A stretch of DNA of 64,000 bases from Uloborus plumipes (GCA_038373865.1 JAXGGA010002905.1:1-64000), one strand, 5' to 3'. Numbered from the stretch's first letter, positions 1 through 55,560 are shown. Notes: generated from the sequence alone by a model not told the origin. Program-made: numbers and translations.

Positions 1-848
1 TTAGGAAAGAAAACTTTCTTCTTCTTTTAAACTTTGGTAAGATTTCTGTTGGTTTCTGTGAGCAACAAAATTTTTCTTATTTTTTCTTTTGGCTTATTTT
101 TGTGCACCTATCTTTGGGGTTGCATTCGAATGTCCCCAAGGGGGTGATTTACCCCTTTTATGGGGTAATCAGGGCTTTCAATGCAGACCAAAGTGATATG
201 AATTGGCGCGACCACTTGGCGATATCTCGCCAAGCTTTTGGTCACCAAGTGTTTGACGCCAATTTGGCGACATATCGCCAAGTTGGCAATAAATTTAGAG
301 AAAAAAAATTGTTTTGGGTTCAATTTGGCGCTATTGGCGATATTTTGCGAAAAATCTACTGAATGATGTTAAAATCGGCGATATTTAGGAGATTAATCAT
401 TGTAAAACATTTTTTTGCATTGTTTCGTGGCAAACCAGGGATGCAAATGTTTGAATCGTTATCTTACTCACTCCAAGCACTATTTTAGCACTTAAGGCAT
501 CTACTAAGAAATTTACACGTAAAAGGAAGTAGTGTAGGGTCCATACCAAATTTTTATATCACACTTTGAAGGAATTATAGTTGAATTATAACTAAAATAG
601 AGTATTTTTTTCTGCTATATCATTTTTTTACAAATGAACTTTTAATTTTATACCACGGGCAAAGCCGTGCGGGTACCGCTAGTACTCCATAAAAGGGGTA
701 AAACACCCCCTTGGAACATTCGAATGCAACCCCAAGGGAAGATGTACAAAAATAAGCCAAAAGAGAAAATAAGAACAATTTTGTTGCTCACAGAAACCAA
801 CAGAAATCTTACCAAAGTTTAAAAGAAGAAGAAAGTTTTATTTCCTAG
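1..848. repeat. Fold-back of two Helitron-like fragments
   Basis: Bases 1-165 are repeated inverted at about 687-848 (for example ATTCGAATGCAACCCC in both arms), with about 520 bp between. On the + strand a Helitron-type 3' end is visible at 652-682: a CACGG/CCGTG hairpin, a short spacer, then CTAG before T. The same sequence, reverse-oriented, is in the 51.4-kb element. Short palindromes built on TTGGCGA lie at 214-233 and 264-281. The left edge may continue outside the window. Confidence 0.6.
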
Positions 849-1831
849 CTTTAAAAACAAAACGAACGATGCAATAACGCAATTCATACGATATTTGGTT
901 AATCTGTGCTTTAGGTACCCTTTTCTCGCTAAATGGGCGATAGGCGCGCCAAGCGTGGTAACCCTGGCTATTTTGCGTAGTTTCTCTCGGAGCTTTCACT
1001 TCCGCGAGACACGCAAAAACGCGCCAAGTAATGTCCCAAAGCATTTTTACCCAGAAAAGACAGGGTTGCCAGAGAATTGAAACAAATAAATACTACGCCT
1101 CCTCTAAAAAAAATATTACAAAGTAATACTGCTTCCAAACGTCGCCAAAATCAATGTTGCCAAAATGCGAAATCTATGAAAATGAAAAAAAAAAAAAAAA
1201 TCCGCCAAATCTTTTAATTAAGTCATTAGTATATTGGAAACAGGGTTGCCGGAAAAATACTACGCTCCTTATTTGGACCGAAAAAATATTACCGTAGTAT
1301 CAAAAATACTACGTCTGGCGACGCTGGAAGAAGAACGAAACAAAAATAGGTATGAACACGTAACCATGGTAACAACATGAAAAGTTTATTTCCGTTGATA
1401 AAATAATTCTTTTGATCTTTCTTTTCAAACAAATTTTATTATCGAGCTGAACCATTTTAGAATCGTTTGGCTTGCTTTACTGAAGGTAAGCCTTGAATTT
1501 CGGGATTCTAAAAACAATTATTACAGCTCTCCTGATGATCGTAGAAACTTCGAAAAAACTTCATTTTGTGCAGAAAATTTCAAGCTTTCGAATGACATAA
1601 GACTTGAAAATGTGTATGAAATATTTCTTCCCTATTTTATCGAATTTCCGCTAAGAATTCGAATAGAAAAAGAACGAAATGGAATGTTCGAAAAATCGCT
1701 TCGAGGTGCAAAACTACATGCTACAAACTAATTTTGTGCCAAGTGGCGTGAAAATCGACCGAACGGTTTTGGCGCTACGCGCGTAACAGACAGAAAGACA
1801 GACACACCTTCAGCTTTATTATTAGTAGAGA
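849..1831 (-). mobile_element. Helitron-like fragment, minus orientation
   Basis: Segment 1385-1831 matches 51605-52076 along most of its length. It ends in the reverse complement of a TCTCTACTAATAATAAAG start, as expected for a Helitron 5' terminus on the minus strand. GACAGACA repeats lie just inside. The 3' end on the left is cut and abuts the other copy at about 683. Confidence 0.55.
1061..1327. mobile_element. hAT-like palindromic MITE, degenerate
   Basis: Starts CAGGGTTGCCAGA and ends with its approximate inverse TCTGGCGACGCTG. A second CAGGGTTGCC start lies at 1241. AATACTACG words recur near both ends. The intact relative at 61962-62757 has an exact 8-bp TSD, which guides this call. 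No clear TSD is seen here. Confidence 0.5.
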
Positions 1832-1898
1832 TAGAGAAGAGAAGAGATAGAGATAGAGATTCAAACAGCAAAGAGTTTCATAGTATTTTATTTGTACA

Positions 1899-2089
1899 TT
1901 GCAAAAATGAACCGTTTTTTTTATAGTACATTGCTGGCAGCAGAGGTTCCAGTTTATAACTGTAAAATGCGCAGTAATAATAAACTAAAATTGTTAATTT
2001 TACAGCTTACTTCTGAGCGTTTTACAGTTTTAAGCTGAAACTTCTGCTGCAACTAGTGCTATACTGTAAAAACAAGTTTATTTTGTGCA
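1899..2089. mobile_element. CTGTAAAA-rich MITE, copy 1
   Basis: About 190 bp with inverted ends (TGCAAAAATGAAC... and its inverse ...TTTATTTTGTGCA) and internal words such as TTTTACAG and CTGTAAAA in both orientations. It is related to 3162-3568 on the other side of exon A. Superfamily not assigned. Confidence 0.55.
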
Positions 2090-2960
2090 GTCTAGTTAAT
2101 GACATTGGTTTCCTTAATTTCAATTTTGCTGATAAGAATTCATAAGGCTTTTTTAGGGATAGGAGCCATTTGGGCCTAGTTGGTCCATTCTAGTGGTTCT
2201 CAACTTGGGGCGATTTGGATTGGCAAAGCGGCGTTAAATTCAAAATAGTCGATAGGGGGGCAATGAGTGTTTAGAAGTTATAAAAGGGTAGTAAAAATCG
2301 AAATTGTAAACATGTACGAAACTGGTTGTTCAAAGTTCAGATAATTTATTACAAGTTAAGAAACAAATTAAAGTTCAAGAGCTTCCTCCTTGTACATCGG
2401 ATGAACCTAAGGAAGTAGTTTGTAATTCATTGTCAGTTTTATGAATTTTCAGATTTTATTTTTTTTTCCTTCAAATTTTTAGTTTCAACTATTTTAATTC
2501 CCCCAGATTCCAGTGTAGAAATAAAAATAATTGCTTGAAAAATGTACTTCTGCTTTTTAAAAAGTATGTCGAAGATCTTTGTTAAATCTTATCTTTGAAA
2601 TGCAGATCAGTTCACTTTGTAAAGAAAAAAAATGCATTTAATTAATTAATTAATTTTTATAGTTTAAAAGTGATTGGCTATAATTGCTTTATTGCGTATA
2701 TTTTACTTCAAATTGAAGTTAGATACTTATATTTTAAATAATATCGATGTTCACTTGACCCAAGTTGTGATGTTTTCGAGGACGAAAGGGGGGGGGGGGA
2801 TAGGTGTTAGTCAGCTTCTTGAAGGGGCCGATGAGCTCAAAAAGGCTGGGAAACACTAATCTATTCAGTATCCAGGCCCTATAAATAAGAAACACTTAGT
2901 TTAACAAGCGTGTAAATAAATGTGTGATAATAATATGCATTTCTTTTTTTTCTCCAACAG

Positions 2961-46036
<43,076 letters not shown>

Positions 46037-46273
46037 CAACTACTGTGAACGGTGGAGCCAGAGATTAAAAAATAGGATTTGTAATGATGGAGGTGACTTT
46101 AACTAAGCATCTCACAGTGCCTAGTCATGTGGAAGGAGACTTTGTAAATTGCTTGAAAATGATACTATAGCGACCAAATTTTTAACAGGACCTTCAAGGG
46201 ACAACTAAGTGTTCATGTCAATAACAGAAGCCAGCAATCGAGGATGATGGTGGAAAATTTTCACGGTGGAAAT
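46037..46273 (+). other. Probable start of 3' UTR
   Basis: Non-coding sequence directly after the stop codon. No AATAAA is seen before the MITE that begins at 46274, so either the UTR runs into the MITE or a variant polyadenylation signal is used. The first AATAAA I noticed is near 46824, inside the MITE. Confidence 0.4.
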
Positions 46274-46995
46274 TAGGGATGCACCGATAAGCAAGTTGGC
46301 CGATTAACGATTGCCGATTAATCATCAGAGCCGATTAATGATAAGGATGATTGTTTTTCAACTACTAATTTTACCATCACTGTTTTTTCTCTGTTATACA
46401 ATTCCAAGTTTAGAAACAATATGTAGTTTATTTCTGAGAGAATTTTCCTAGTTTTCGCAATATAATTTCAATATTTTATCAAATTTCTTAGAGCCAATTT
46501 TCATATTATTGTAAATAATATTATTAGAGCATTGTTAGATATGTTAATTGGACACAAAAATTCAAAAAAAAAGGGGGGGAGGGGGAGTCTGTGGTGAGGA
46601 CTCCAATTTAGAAGTACTTTTAATTCATATTTTTTAAAAATTAGTAGCAATTTAATTTAAAACTTTTTTTCTTTGAAAATTAGAGGTTATCTAAAAGCAC
46701 TGTGCTAAGGAGAAAACTATCGCCAAATGAAAAATGTTGCAACATTGTCTATGTATATTCAAAATAGGAGAATTAATTTAAAAAAAAAAAACTTTATATC
46801 AACTATGAGGATTATTACTACTGTTAATAAAATTATGCATCATAGTTTCTTAGTGAAGGTATGCTTTTCAGAATAATATTTGAAAATTATTTTTTCGGCC
46901 GATTAATCGGCCCGATTTTGCCGATTATTAGTAATCGGCAAAGTAGCCGATTATGACCGATTAATAGGTATTGCCGATTAATCGGTGCATCCCTA
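46274..46995. mobile_element. hAT-type MITE with TSD
   Basis: 722 bp with perfect 15-bp inverted ends TAGGGATGCACCGAT. The flanks GTGGAAAT (46266-46273) and GTAGAAAT (46996-47003) are an 8-bp TSD with one change. GCCGATTA/TAATCGGC words recur near both ends. It lies 237 bp after the stop codon of the Cys-rich gene, probably in or next to its 3' UTR. Confidence 0.85.
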
Positions 46996-47003
46996 GTAGA
47001 AAT

Positions 47004-49288
47004 ATTCATTTAACATGGCATTTGCGTTATTAACCTATTTGCATTTGGGCTAAATTACGATCTTTAAAATCTAAAGGCAATTTAAACGAGTAATTACTTT
47101 AAGTTTTGAATAGAGAATTGTTTTGTTTCTTAATAAAAAGCAAAATATCATACTCTGACGCAGAGTATTTGGTAATATGCAACATACCAGAGCAAACAAA
47201 ATTATCCTTTCAAAACATGAATAATTTTTAAGGTTTTGATTCTTAAGCTCCATAACGTAACATAAGAGTAAAGTGATAGCATTAAAAATTTATTAATAAG
47301 CAAAAATAGCTCTATTGATGAACAAACAAATAAGTATACTGATGAATAAAATTGTCTCAGAATCCTTCATTTTTAAACACATTTTATTTTTAAACAGCAT
47401 TAGTAGTTTTCAGGTAACTTATTGATTAAGTAACATTATATTTTATTAATACGAGAATTTCTAATTAAAATTGAAAACATATGATATCCAGTTTAAAAGT
47501 TTGATTACATGAAGTATGACTTGTTTGTTGCCATGGTTTTCTTTCTTTTTTTTGTTTTTGTTTTAATAGTTAATCTGCAAAATAATTTTGTACTTATTAA
47601 AATTTTTTTAACACAACTACGTACAAAAAGCTTCTTGTTCAGAAACAATTTAGAAGTAATGGAAAATAATAATTGTACTTCTAAAAATATAGGTTTGTGA
47701 GGCATGAAAATAATTGAAAATTATCAGATTCCTTAGTTTTTAAAATAATTGCTTGAAAAAATTTCAGTTTCATTTTTAATTTTAATTTATGTTTTGTATC
47801 ACATCTACTAACTGAAAACAAAATGTTTTCGCTTGGGTTTACATTTCATAAGAAAGCTCTTTTTTCTTAACTTCTTTCTTTTTTAAGTTAACTTCAATTG
47901 TGTAAAACCCTATTTAACTCTACAAAGTGCCAGTACTAAACACTAAAACTGCTACTATAGCAAGTTGTTAATTGTTAAAAGTCAACTATAAGAATAATGC
48001 ATAAACTTATTTGTATACAAATACATATAAATGCGTAAATACAAAAATATATATAGTTGCACGTTATCAAAATGTCAACTTGATGTGATGAAAATTATTT
48101 CCTATTAGGTATTTTTCCTAAGAAAGTTAGTTTTTTTATGCATTATAAGTTACACGTTTCAGTTATTATATATTGAAAAATTTTCTCTTCTGAAATTTAA
48201 TGAAATCTTGGAGTGGAGTTTAGAACACATGCAGTTTCATGAAATATGAAGTCTTTTAAAAATGCTTTAAAATTTACCTTCAGAAGTGTACAGCAAAAAA
48301 TCCAACTTTTTTCTAAAAGCATTAACAACAAAAACTAAAAAAAATACTCATTTGAAATTGTATTTACTGCAAGGAAACATAAAATTTTAATCTTCTCCTT
48401 CTAGTTTTTCACACTAATATCAAACTGTATTGAAAAAGATATATTATTTTGCTTCAGATATTTTCAATTTGGCACAAGAAACGTATTTTAATTACAAGCA
48501 ATGGTTGCTCGCTAAGCTGATTTTAATGAAATATTTCTAGTTACTTTAAGACTACAAAATTGTGCAAAAGTCGGTAAAAAGTCTTAAAATTAGGCCAAAC
48601 CTAAACTATTGTGCAGATCAAAAAAAAAAAAAAAAATAATAATAGTAATAAAAAAGGTCTTATTTTATTTATTTCTTAATTTATATATGTTTTAATTTTT
48701 CTTCAGTTTTTTTAACCTAATTTGATTTTATGAGCCAAGAAAATCAACATAATCTTAAGTTTTACCAAAAAACATTTCTATTCCCTAAAGGTTTAATTTT
48801 TCTAATATTCCAATACTGTGATGTATAATTCGTTGGCAAAAACCACATCTTCTGGGGAACTAACTGAACGACCTTCATGCAAACGTTTATAGAATCAATG
48901 TATTTTGCTGGAAGTTGTCTTACATAACTGTTAAAAAGAATTATTTGTCTACTAGTGTTTTGAAATGCATCCATATATTATGGATGACGGTTAATGCCTG
49001 TAAAATAAAAAAATTAAAATGATCTGTAAATAATGGAATTATAAATATATTTTGTGGGAAAAGTTCCCATAGCCACTGAATTGTGTTTTCTTGTGTGCAT
49101 TCCTTTTTCTTGAGGGAAATATTACATGCATCGAAAAATGGAAAGATGTTAGCAAAAATGTACTCAAACACAGCTCAGATAGTAAAATACACTATAATTG
49201 GAGTAAACCTAAATTGACAGCATTGTCAAGACGACGTATATCCGAATCAGAATATAGACGCTGCCAGGTTAGGTTTGCCCCAACTAAA
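47004..49288. other. 3' flank, no feature recognised
   Basis: Strongly AT-rich intergenic sequence with A-runs and short chance frames. AATAAA appears at several places, but none can be tied to a transcript end. Confidence 0.4.
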
Positions 49289-49300
49289 ATATGACGAATG

Positions 49301-49677
49301 TTTGTTTCAAATGGGGCTGCGTTTAGCTTCTTGCCATTTGCAGACCTAGTGCATTCCCCAAAGCGGCATCCACTCTTTCATGTGACACCACCATCGGCGG
49401 GATACCATTGCCACAAGTATTTTTGACGCACAGTTTCCCCACTAGATGGAGGCACCTGGGCTCTATTCGATGCGAAACTGCACTAGGAATTTAATTTTGC
49501 CGCGAGATACTATAAGCCAAACAAGTACTCGAGGGATCTTTTACATGCCGCATAATCATACGACATGAGCGCTGTCGATTTTCTGCATCATGAAAATCCA
49601 CCGACTGGAGCCGGGTTCGAACCCGCGCTTTTGGGCGTAAGAGGCCAGCGTCTTAACCACTATACCACTCTGTCGGC
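49301..49677 (-). mobile_element. tRNA-derived SINE with TSD
   Basis: Read on the minus strand it starts with a tRNA-like head of about 75 bp: GCCGACAGAGTGGTATAGTGG with an A box (49657-49668) and a GGTTCGAACCC B box (49613-49623). A GC-richer unique body of about 300 bp follows. Direct repeats ATATGACGAATG (49289-49300) and ATATGACGGATG (49678-49689) flank it. The anticodon stem of the head pairs poorly, so it is not a working tRNA gene. Body family not recognised. Confidence 0.8.
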
Positions 49678-49743
49678 ATATGACGGATGTGTGACTCTGA
49701 ATTTATATGGTGATGTATAATTACTGTATGTGCACGTCTGTCT

Positions 49744-50110
49744 ACACTGTTAAAAATTCAGGAAGCTTTTATGGTAAATGTTACTGTAAAATGTAGCGTT
49801 TACAGTACAGAACATTTTTACAGCGAATTGTACCGATAAAAAATTGCGATTGCAACGCCATTTGATCACCGTGTGACTTACTGTGAGATGCAGATGACAT
49901 CCTATTTCCGCTCTCCTGATGTGTCTCATCTAGTACCGTGGACAGTAAAGCAGTGTGAAAAGTTTGGGTCTCGGATTCGATCCTTGTCGTTCATATCTCG
50001 CGCTTTTTAATTCTCGTTTTCTCTTCCGTAATATTTTACGATAAAAGTTACTGACAACATGAATGCTAGTAACTTTTACCGGAAAATTTCAGGAACATTT
50101 TCAACAGCGT
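49744..50110. repeat. Inverted-repeat fragment, CTGTAAAA-like
   Basis: ACACTGTTAAAAATTCAGGAA and TTTACAGTACAG at the left are echoed inverted near 50060-50100 (TTTTACCGGAAAATTTCAGG). It is like other arthropod 'ACTGTTAAAA' MITEs in style, but the right border is unclear. Confidence 0.35.
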
Positions 50111-50524
50111 ATCTTTTCATTTGGACATCTCTGGGTGCAAAGATTTACTGTGTGTCCGCAGACGACATAGCCACTAGTTTGTTTAGATTATTTCAAGAAA
50201 ACCGCTTTGAATGTCTTTATTCCAGTGGGGCTTTAATTATAGAGATTGTCACTAATATCACCGTATTTAAAGTTATTTCCGAGTGTGTTGATGTTGTCTA
50301 AATACAACTGAACATTTTACAGACTGACATACTAGTTTGGCGTAGACGACTGGTTCAAGACATCATCAACTATTTGCCACATTCGCACGAAATGCCAAGA
50401 GATGTCGAACTAAATTTGTGATATTTCTGGCTTTGGTTGAACACCACTCAGAAGCAGTTTGAATGCAACCACGTCATTAGCGACGTCCTGCATTGTCACG
50501 GGCACAGCCTTCACAATTAGCAAT

Positions 50525-50760
50525 ACAGGTTGATTCAAAAGGAATGATGGTTTTTGAGCGTGCACTATTTCTAAGAGAAAACATGGTACAAAAATGATTT
50601 TTGCTACACACTTTAATAATTCTAAAGATGTTTCTATGTACCCTCCTCCTGACGCCTGAGTGATATCAAACCTGTTCTCAAACTCATACCATACACGTCG
50701 TATCATGCACGCAGCCACAGAAGCAGTTACTGCAGTAATCCATCGAAAAGATCAGAAAGT
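50525..50760 (-). pseudogene. Mariner-type transposase C-terminal fragment
   Basis: On the minus strand a frame reads RWITAVTASVAACMIRRVWYE followed by FENRFDITQASGGGYIE, the pattern of the last 40 or so residues of DUF4817-class mariner transposases as I recall them. CAGGTTGATTCAAAAGGAAT at 50525 looks like the adjoining terminal repeat. The rest of the element is missing. Confidence 0.55.
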
Positions 50761-50769
50761 AAATATGAT

Positions 50770-51432
50770 TCACCTTGAGTATTCGACCATCTTACCGGTT
50801 AACTGATTGCACATGAAAACATTCAAAAGACCGTACTAACGATTGATGTCATCAAACGTAATGGACTCAATCGCCCGGGTTAACCGGGCAGATTTTATTT
50901 GAACGAGCCCACACTACCCTTTTCTCTACAGAGGAAAAACACGTCTGGTGACCAGGCCGGGTGGGGGGGGGGGGGAGTGCGATAATAAAGTTCTCAATCA
51001 CTTGACTCATATTCGCAATGTTGACTGCCTAATAACACTATTCACAAGTGGGACACTTAGGATAACACGCCGATACATCTAACGGTTGCCAATTGAGACT
51101 TTACAACACCAATTTTATATACGCTCCACTAGAGGGATGTAGATATAAAACCCCAAATCGTTTACCTTATAAACCCTACCATTATTGTCATTTTGTAAAT
51201 AGACTTAGAAGAAAAACTTGTCACTCGCTACCTGGCGACTAAACCACTATGTCAACTAAATAAAACACCAAACCGGCCATTATTTAAAAACTTAACTGGC
51301 TATAGCTAATTTTTACTTCATTGAAAAATGTGCTACGTAAAGGACTCCAAATTCTGATTCATTCAATATCGCCAAGAAATAAGAAAGTCATTGTTAATTT
51401 TCCTCTTCTCCACCACCCATTTTATGCTAAGA
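50770..51432. other. Intergenic, no feature recognised
   Basis: A run of G at 50966-50976 and a CCCGGGTTAACCGGG palindrome-like site at about 50875. No coding signal. Confidence 0.4.
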
Positions 51433-52076
51433 CTAGCAGTACTCGCACGGCTTTGCCCGTAGTGTGAAATTAAAAGTTCATTTGTTAAATAATTGATATA
51501 GCAGAAAGAATACTCAATTTCAGTTATAATTCAGATATAGTTCCTTAAAAGTATGATATAAAAATAAGCCAAAAGAGAAAATAAGAACAATTCTGTTGCT
51601 TAAAATTATTCATTTCATCTTTATTTTCAAATTTTATTCTCGAGCTTAACCATTTTATAATCGTTTGGCTTGTTTTGCCCAAAACAACCTTGAATTTCCG
51701 GGATTCTAAAAACAATTATTACAGCTCTTCTAATGCTCGTAGAAACTTCGAATTAATATCATTTTTAGCAGCAAATTTTAGGATTTCGAATGACATGAAA
51801 ATGTGTATGAAATATTTCCTAGCCATTTTATTGAATTTGTATGAAACATGAGCAAAGAATTAGAATAGAAAAGAACGAAATAGAATTTTCGAAAAAAAAA
51901 ACGCTTCTAGACGCACACACCCACGCTACGAACTAATTTTGTGCCAAATTTTAAGAAAATCGACCGAACGGTTTTGGCGCTACACGAATCAAAGACAGAC
52001 AGACAGACAGAAAGAGAGAAGGAAGGAAAGAAATTAAGAAAGAAAGACCCACCTTCAGCTTTATTATTAGTAGAGA
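51433..52076 (-). mobile_element. Non-autonomous Helitron, minus orientation
   Basis: 644 bp. On the minus strand it starts TCTCTACTAATAATAAAGC and ends in a CACTACGGGC/GCCGTGC hairpin, CGAGTACTG, CTAG. Flanks are A and T. A GACAGACA/GAAA microsatellite lies at 51993-52050. The same family makes up most of 1-1831. Confidence 0.75.
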
Positions 52077-54464
52077 TTCCATGTGTAGAAAGCTGCAATT
52101 AACTCTCTTATACCAGTGATGCTTACCTTTTAGTGCAGAGCCATATTTTATTCTCAAAAAAATATTGGGTAAAGGGGCTCCTAAGGGTAAAAAAGTGGCT
52201 ACTAAATTAAGTGTCCAGCAGGAATTGCCAACTTAAAAAAAATAATTTTCTAGTCTACTTTGTACATTACTCATTTCTGCAATGGAATGTGATGTTAAAG
52301 TCACATGGTGAGATCTATTAGGAAGTATATAACTGGTATTTTATGACAACTGTAAGTATTTGCTTCACAAAGTTCCTTTGGGCGCTTCCTCAACTCAAAT
52401 AAATAATACTTCATGCTTCAAAGTAATTACATTTTCTGTAAAGATACTCTATTAAATTTTTCTCTACATTTTGAATGCATCAAAAACTAATGGAAAAACT
52501 AGTTTGGTAGTTCATTTAATAATGCCGAACTATTTTTATGTTTATTAGGAATATTTGTAAACGCCAAATAACGTTGTAGAATTCTTTTTGCAAAAATTAT
52601 AAGGTGTAGCTGAACGAGAACTTAGAAAAAAAAACAACAAAACAAAATCGCAGCATTTACTCGTTCTGTAGTTTTTAGATAAATCTACACGTAGTGTAAT
52701 GATTTAACTAAAGATATAAATTACGTTGCAACGGGACACAAAACAAAAATCCGGACTTGGACATTTCTCATTTCCATGTTTTCGGGTAATTTGTCTCAAA
52801 AAACTCCCCTTCCCAATTGTGTTTTTAATCTTTACAAAGCACGTCACGCAACTTTTATTACTTTGGAAACGCAATTCTTTTCTTATTTTAAAAGGAAAAA
52901 AAAACAAAGCAAAAGAAAATAAAAATATTTGCGTTCATAAGCTTACCATGTGTAAAGCTTAATTTATGAGTCTCCATTCATAAGCTTTAGAAGGAAGTAA
53001 ATGATCCGGAAAAAACATTTTAAAACAATTAGTTATAATATTTTATTCGAAAGACAAGGGAAAAAAACATAATATGCTTTAAGATTAATTATTAATTAAG
53101 CGTTTACATCCTGTTTAGGAACAAGAAAAATAACTAATAAAAATGCTTAACATTGTTAATTAATTAAAACCCTATTTTGGAAGAAAATAAATAAAATATT
53201 TTAAAGAGCTTATTCAATCTTGATTCCTTATTTTTGCAAACGGATCAATACAATTTAGTTGTTGCTCTTATAAAACCTAATTATAAAAATAGCCTTTTCG
53301 GCGAAGTCTCCAACTTTCAGAAGTTTCCCAGAAAATACTCAACTTATCACTTTATCTACAGCACAAATATTTTTTATGTATTTTTCTTTAGTCACAATTC
53401 AACATTTATAAATTACTCTTTTGAAAATAATCCACAAGAAAATTTACCGTTAAAAGTTTCAAATAAAACATATTTATCTTCTGATATACAGTGTATTTTT
53501 TTTTTACAAAAGGTAAAATTAGATATGTTTTCACACATTTCTTTTATTCAACTGAAGATTAAGGTTGTTCAAACATTATAAAATAAAAAATACTACTATA
53601 TTTACATTACTGAACAATTATAGTTTGGATTAATGCCGACAGAGTAATTGCTTTGTCATTGCAATGTTTATGTTGTCGTTGTTGTTTCTAATCTCCCATC
53701 TGGTTCAACGGAGTCAGACCAAATCAACGAATCTGTTGACATTAATGAAATCCAAAACCAAAAGGGGAGTAGCATGGATATCCTCCCAGTTCAAACCCGA
53801 ATAGGGCAGAGAGGATATCGCACCCTTGCTTCAATAGTGTTACAACTCAAAATATGACGATTTTGAGTTATTGGTATCACTGGATTCAGAAAAAAAGCTC
53901 TATCAATCTCAAAAAACCGTTCTAACTCGAGGGAATTCAGTGGCCTCCAGATAGCAGTTGAATCGGTGTAGACGATTCACTTGCTATCCCCCCCAACTTG
54001 GAAAATTTATAATTTTCACGATAACGAAATATCAAATAGGGAAGGATACCAAATAACGTCTGAAATTCAATTTTAAAAGACTCTCACATTTTGTCATGAC
54101 TTTCAAGCCCAGAATAATGATATCAGCGGCGGAACAGTTTTTCGCGTTTCCTGAAAAAAGCGGATTTTTGAATTGTAACACTATTCGTGTAGGTGTGCGA
54201 TATGTCTTACTGCTCTCAAAATATTAAAGGCCTTCTATGTGACCACTGGCAAGTCGGGACAGGCAAGTGTTGGACTGCCTGTCGCATGGGAAAGATAAAT
54301 AGAGTCCCGGTTTTATTCCTTTGTACCAGTGATGGGAGGGGGGGGGATTAACCACTTCTCCTTATTTTGGGCCTTCTTCCTCGAAAACAACTCAAAAGAT
54401 ATAAGCTCTGAAGTACAGGAGATGGGATTGTTTAATCCCTCCTTGGTAGAGTGTCGGCTTGCGA
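52077..54464. other. Intergenic, no feature recognised
   Basis: AT-rich with chance frames (for example 53234-53581). Nothing resembling a domain, RNA or transposon border was seen. Confidence 0.4.
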
Positions 54465-54700
54465 TGTTTATATTTACCATTATTGTTATAAAATATTATT
54501 ATTATGAAAAATAATAATGGCAAAAATAATAATGTTTATATTTGCCATTATTGTTATAAAATATTATTATTATGAAAAATAATAACGGCAAAAATAATAA
54601 TGTTTATATTTGCCATTATTGTTATAAAATATTATTATTATGAAAAATAATAACGGCAAAAATAATAATGTTTATATTTGCCATTATTATTTTTACTCAG
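54465..54700 (+). repeat. 68-bp minisatellite
   Basis: Units start at 54465, 54533, 54601 and 54669, an exact 68-bp period with about 3.5 copies. Each unit is itself near-palindromic, with TTGCCATTATTGTTA and TAATAACGGCAA at its ends. Copies differ by only a few bases, so it is young. Confidence 0.95.
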
Positions 54701-55215
54701 CAGCTTTACTTATGCAGACTAACAGAGGAAATGCGCTAAAAACCGACATACCAGTTTCTTTCTATCATAATTGTGTTCCCTCGTGTCCATGTCGCGAAAC
54801 AATAGAAACCTTTTCCATTGTGCAGCTGTAGCTGGAATTATTACAATAGATACCGGTTCTCAGGGCGTGTTGTTGAGTAGAAAGGTGTGATTGGATTTTA
54901 TTCCGCTGAACTTTTTGTTCTACTATCTTCAAGTACTTACTGTTCCAAAGCATGAAAATTGTTTCAACACGATATTTTACTGCTGAAATACTGTTTACTT
55001 ATTACTAATCGCTACTAGAGAAAAATTGCAGGTGTATACTATTGAGGTGTTTTATAAATCCACACACCAGCGTGTCTGTAATCCAACATACCGGTTTATA
55101 AGCAAGCTACTACAGCGTCAGAGAAAATGCGAAATTTTCGGTAAGATTAAACTTTATTTGGATGATTTTACTTCATTATTTTTTATTGTTAAGGCCCTCG
55201 TAGTTATATTTTTAA

Positions 55216-55560
55216 CCCATTTATGCCCAGTAGTATAAAAACGGGACGCTTGTTAGTTACTGCATGCAACAACTTGTAATGGGTACATCATTTTACTAAA
55301 GCTATTTTTCACAAGTTCAATAGTCATTGTTCTTGAGAAAACCAGTTAGAGCCACTAGTTGGATATCAGAGTTTATTTATTGACAGCTATTTTCAGACAA
55401 ATCAGTCAAGCAATGATCCAGCATGGGTATCCACAGAAAGTAAGTTTTTTGCGAACTTATTTTTCATAAAATTAAACTGTTTTCAAACGATTTGCTTTTT
55501 TAAAATTGATCAGAAAAGCCTTCTGTAATGTTAACTTTGCAAAAGAAAGTTAAGTAGGGT
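55216..55560 (+). mobile_element. piggyBac-like MITE, copy 3, right end lost
   Basis: TTAA at 55212-55215, then CCCATTTATGCCCAGTAG, matching the copies at 11.6 and 19.9 kb for about 345 bp. The homology stops after about 55560 and no right terminus is present. Confidence 0.75.

Noticed and set aside
49601..49677. Functional tRNA gene
   Set aside because: A and B boxes are good but the anticodon stem pairs poorly and the unit is the head of a SINE with target duplications.
49955..49985. Second tRNA-like B box (GGATTCGATCC)
   Set aside because: No A box at the right distance and no cloverleaf can be drawn.
50059..50301. 80-codon open frame downstream of the gene
   Set aside because: No recognisable domain and partly overlaps inverted-repeat DNA.
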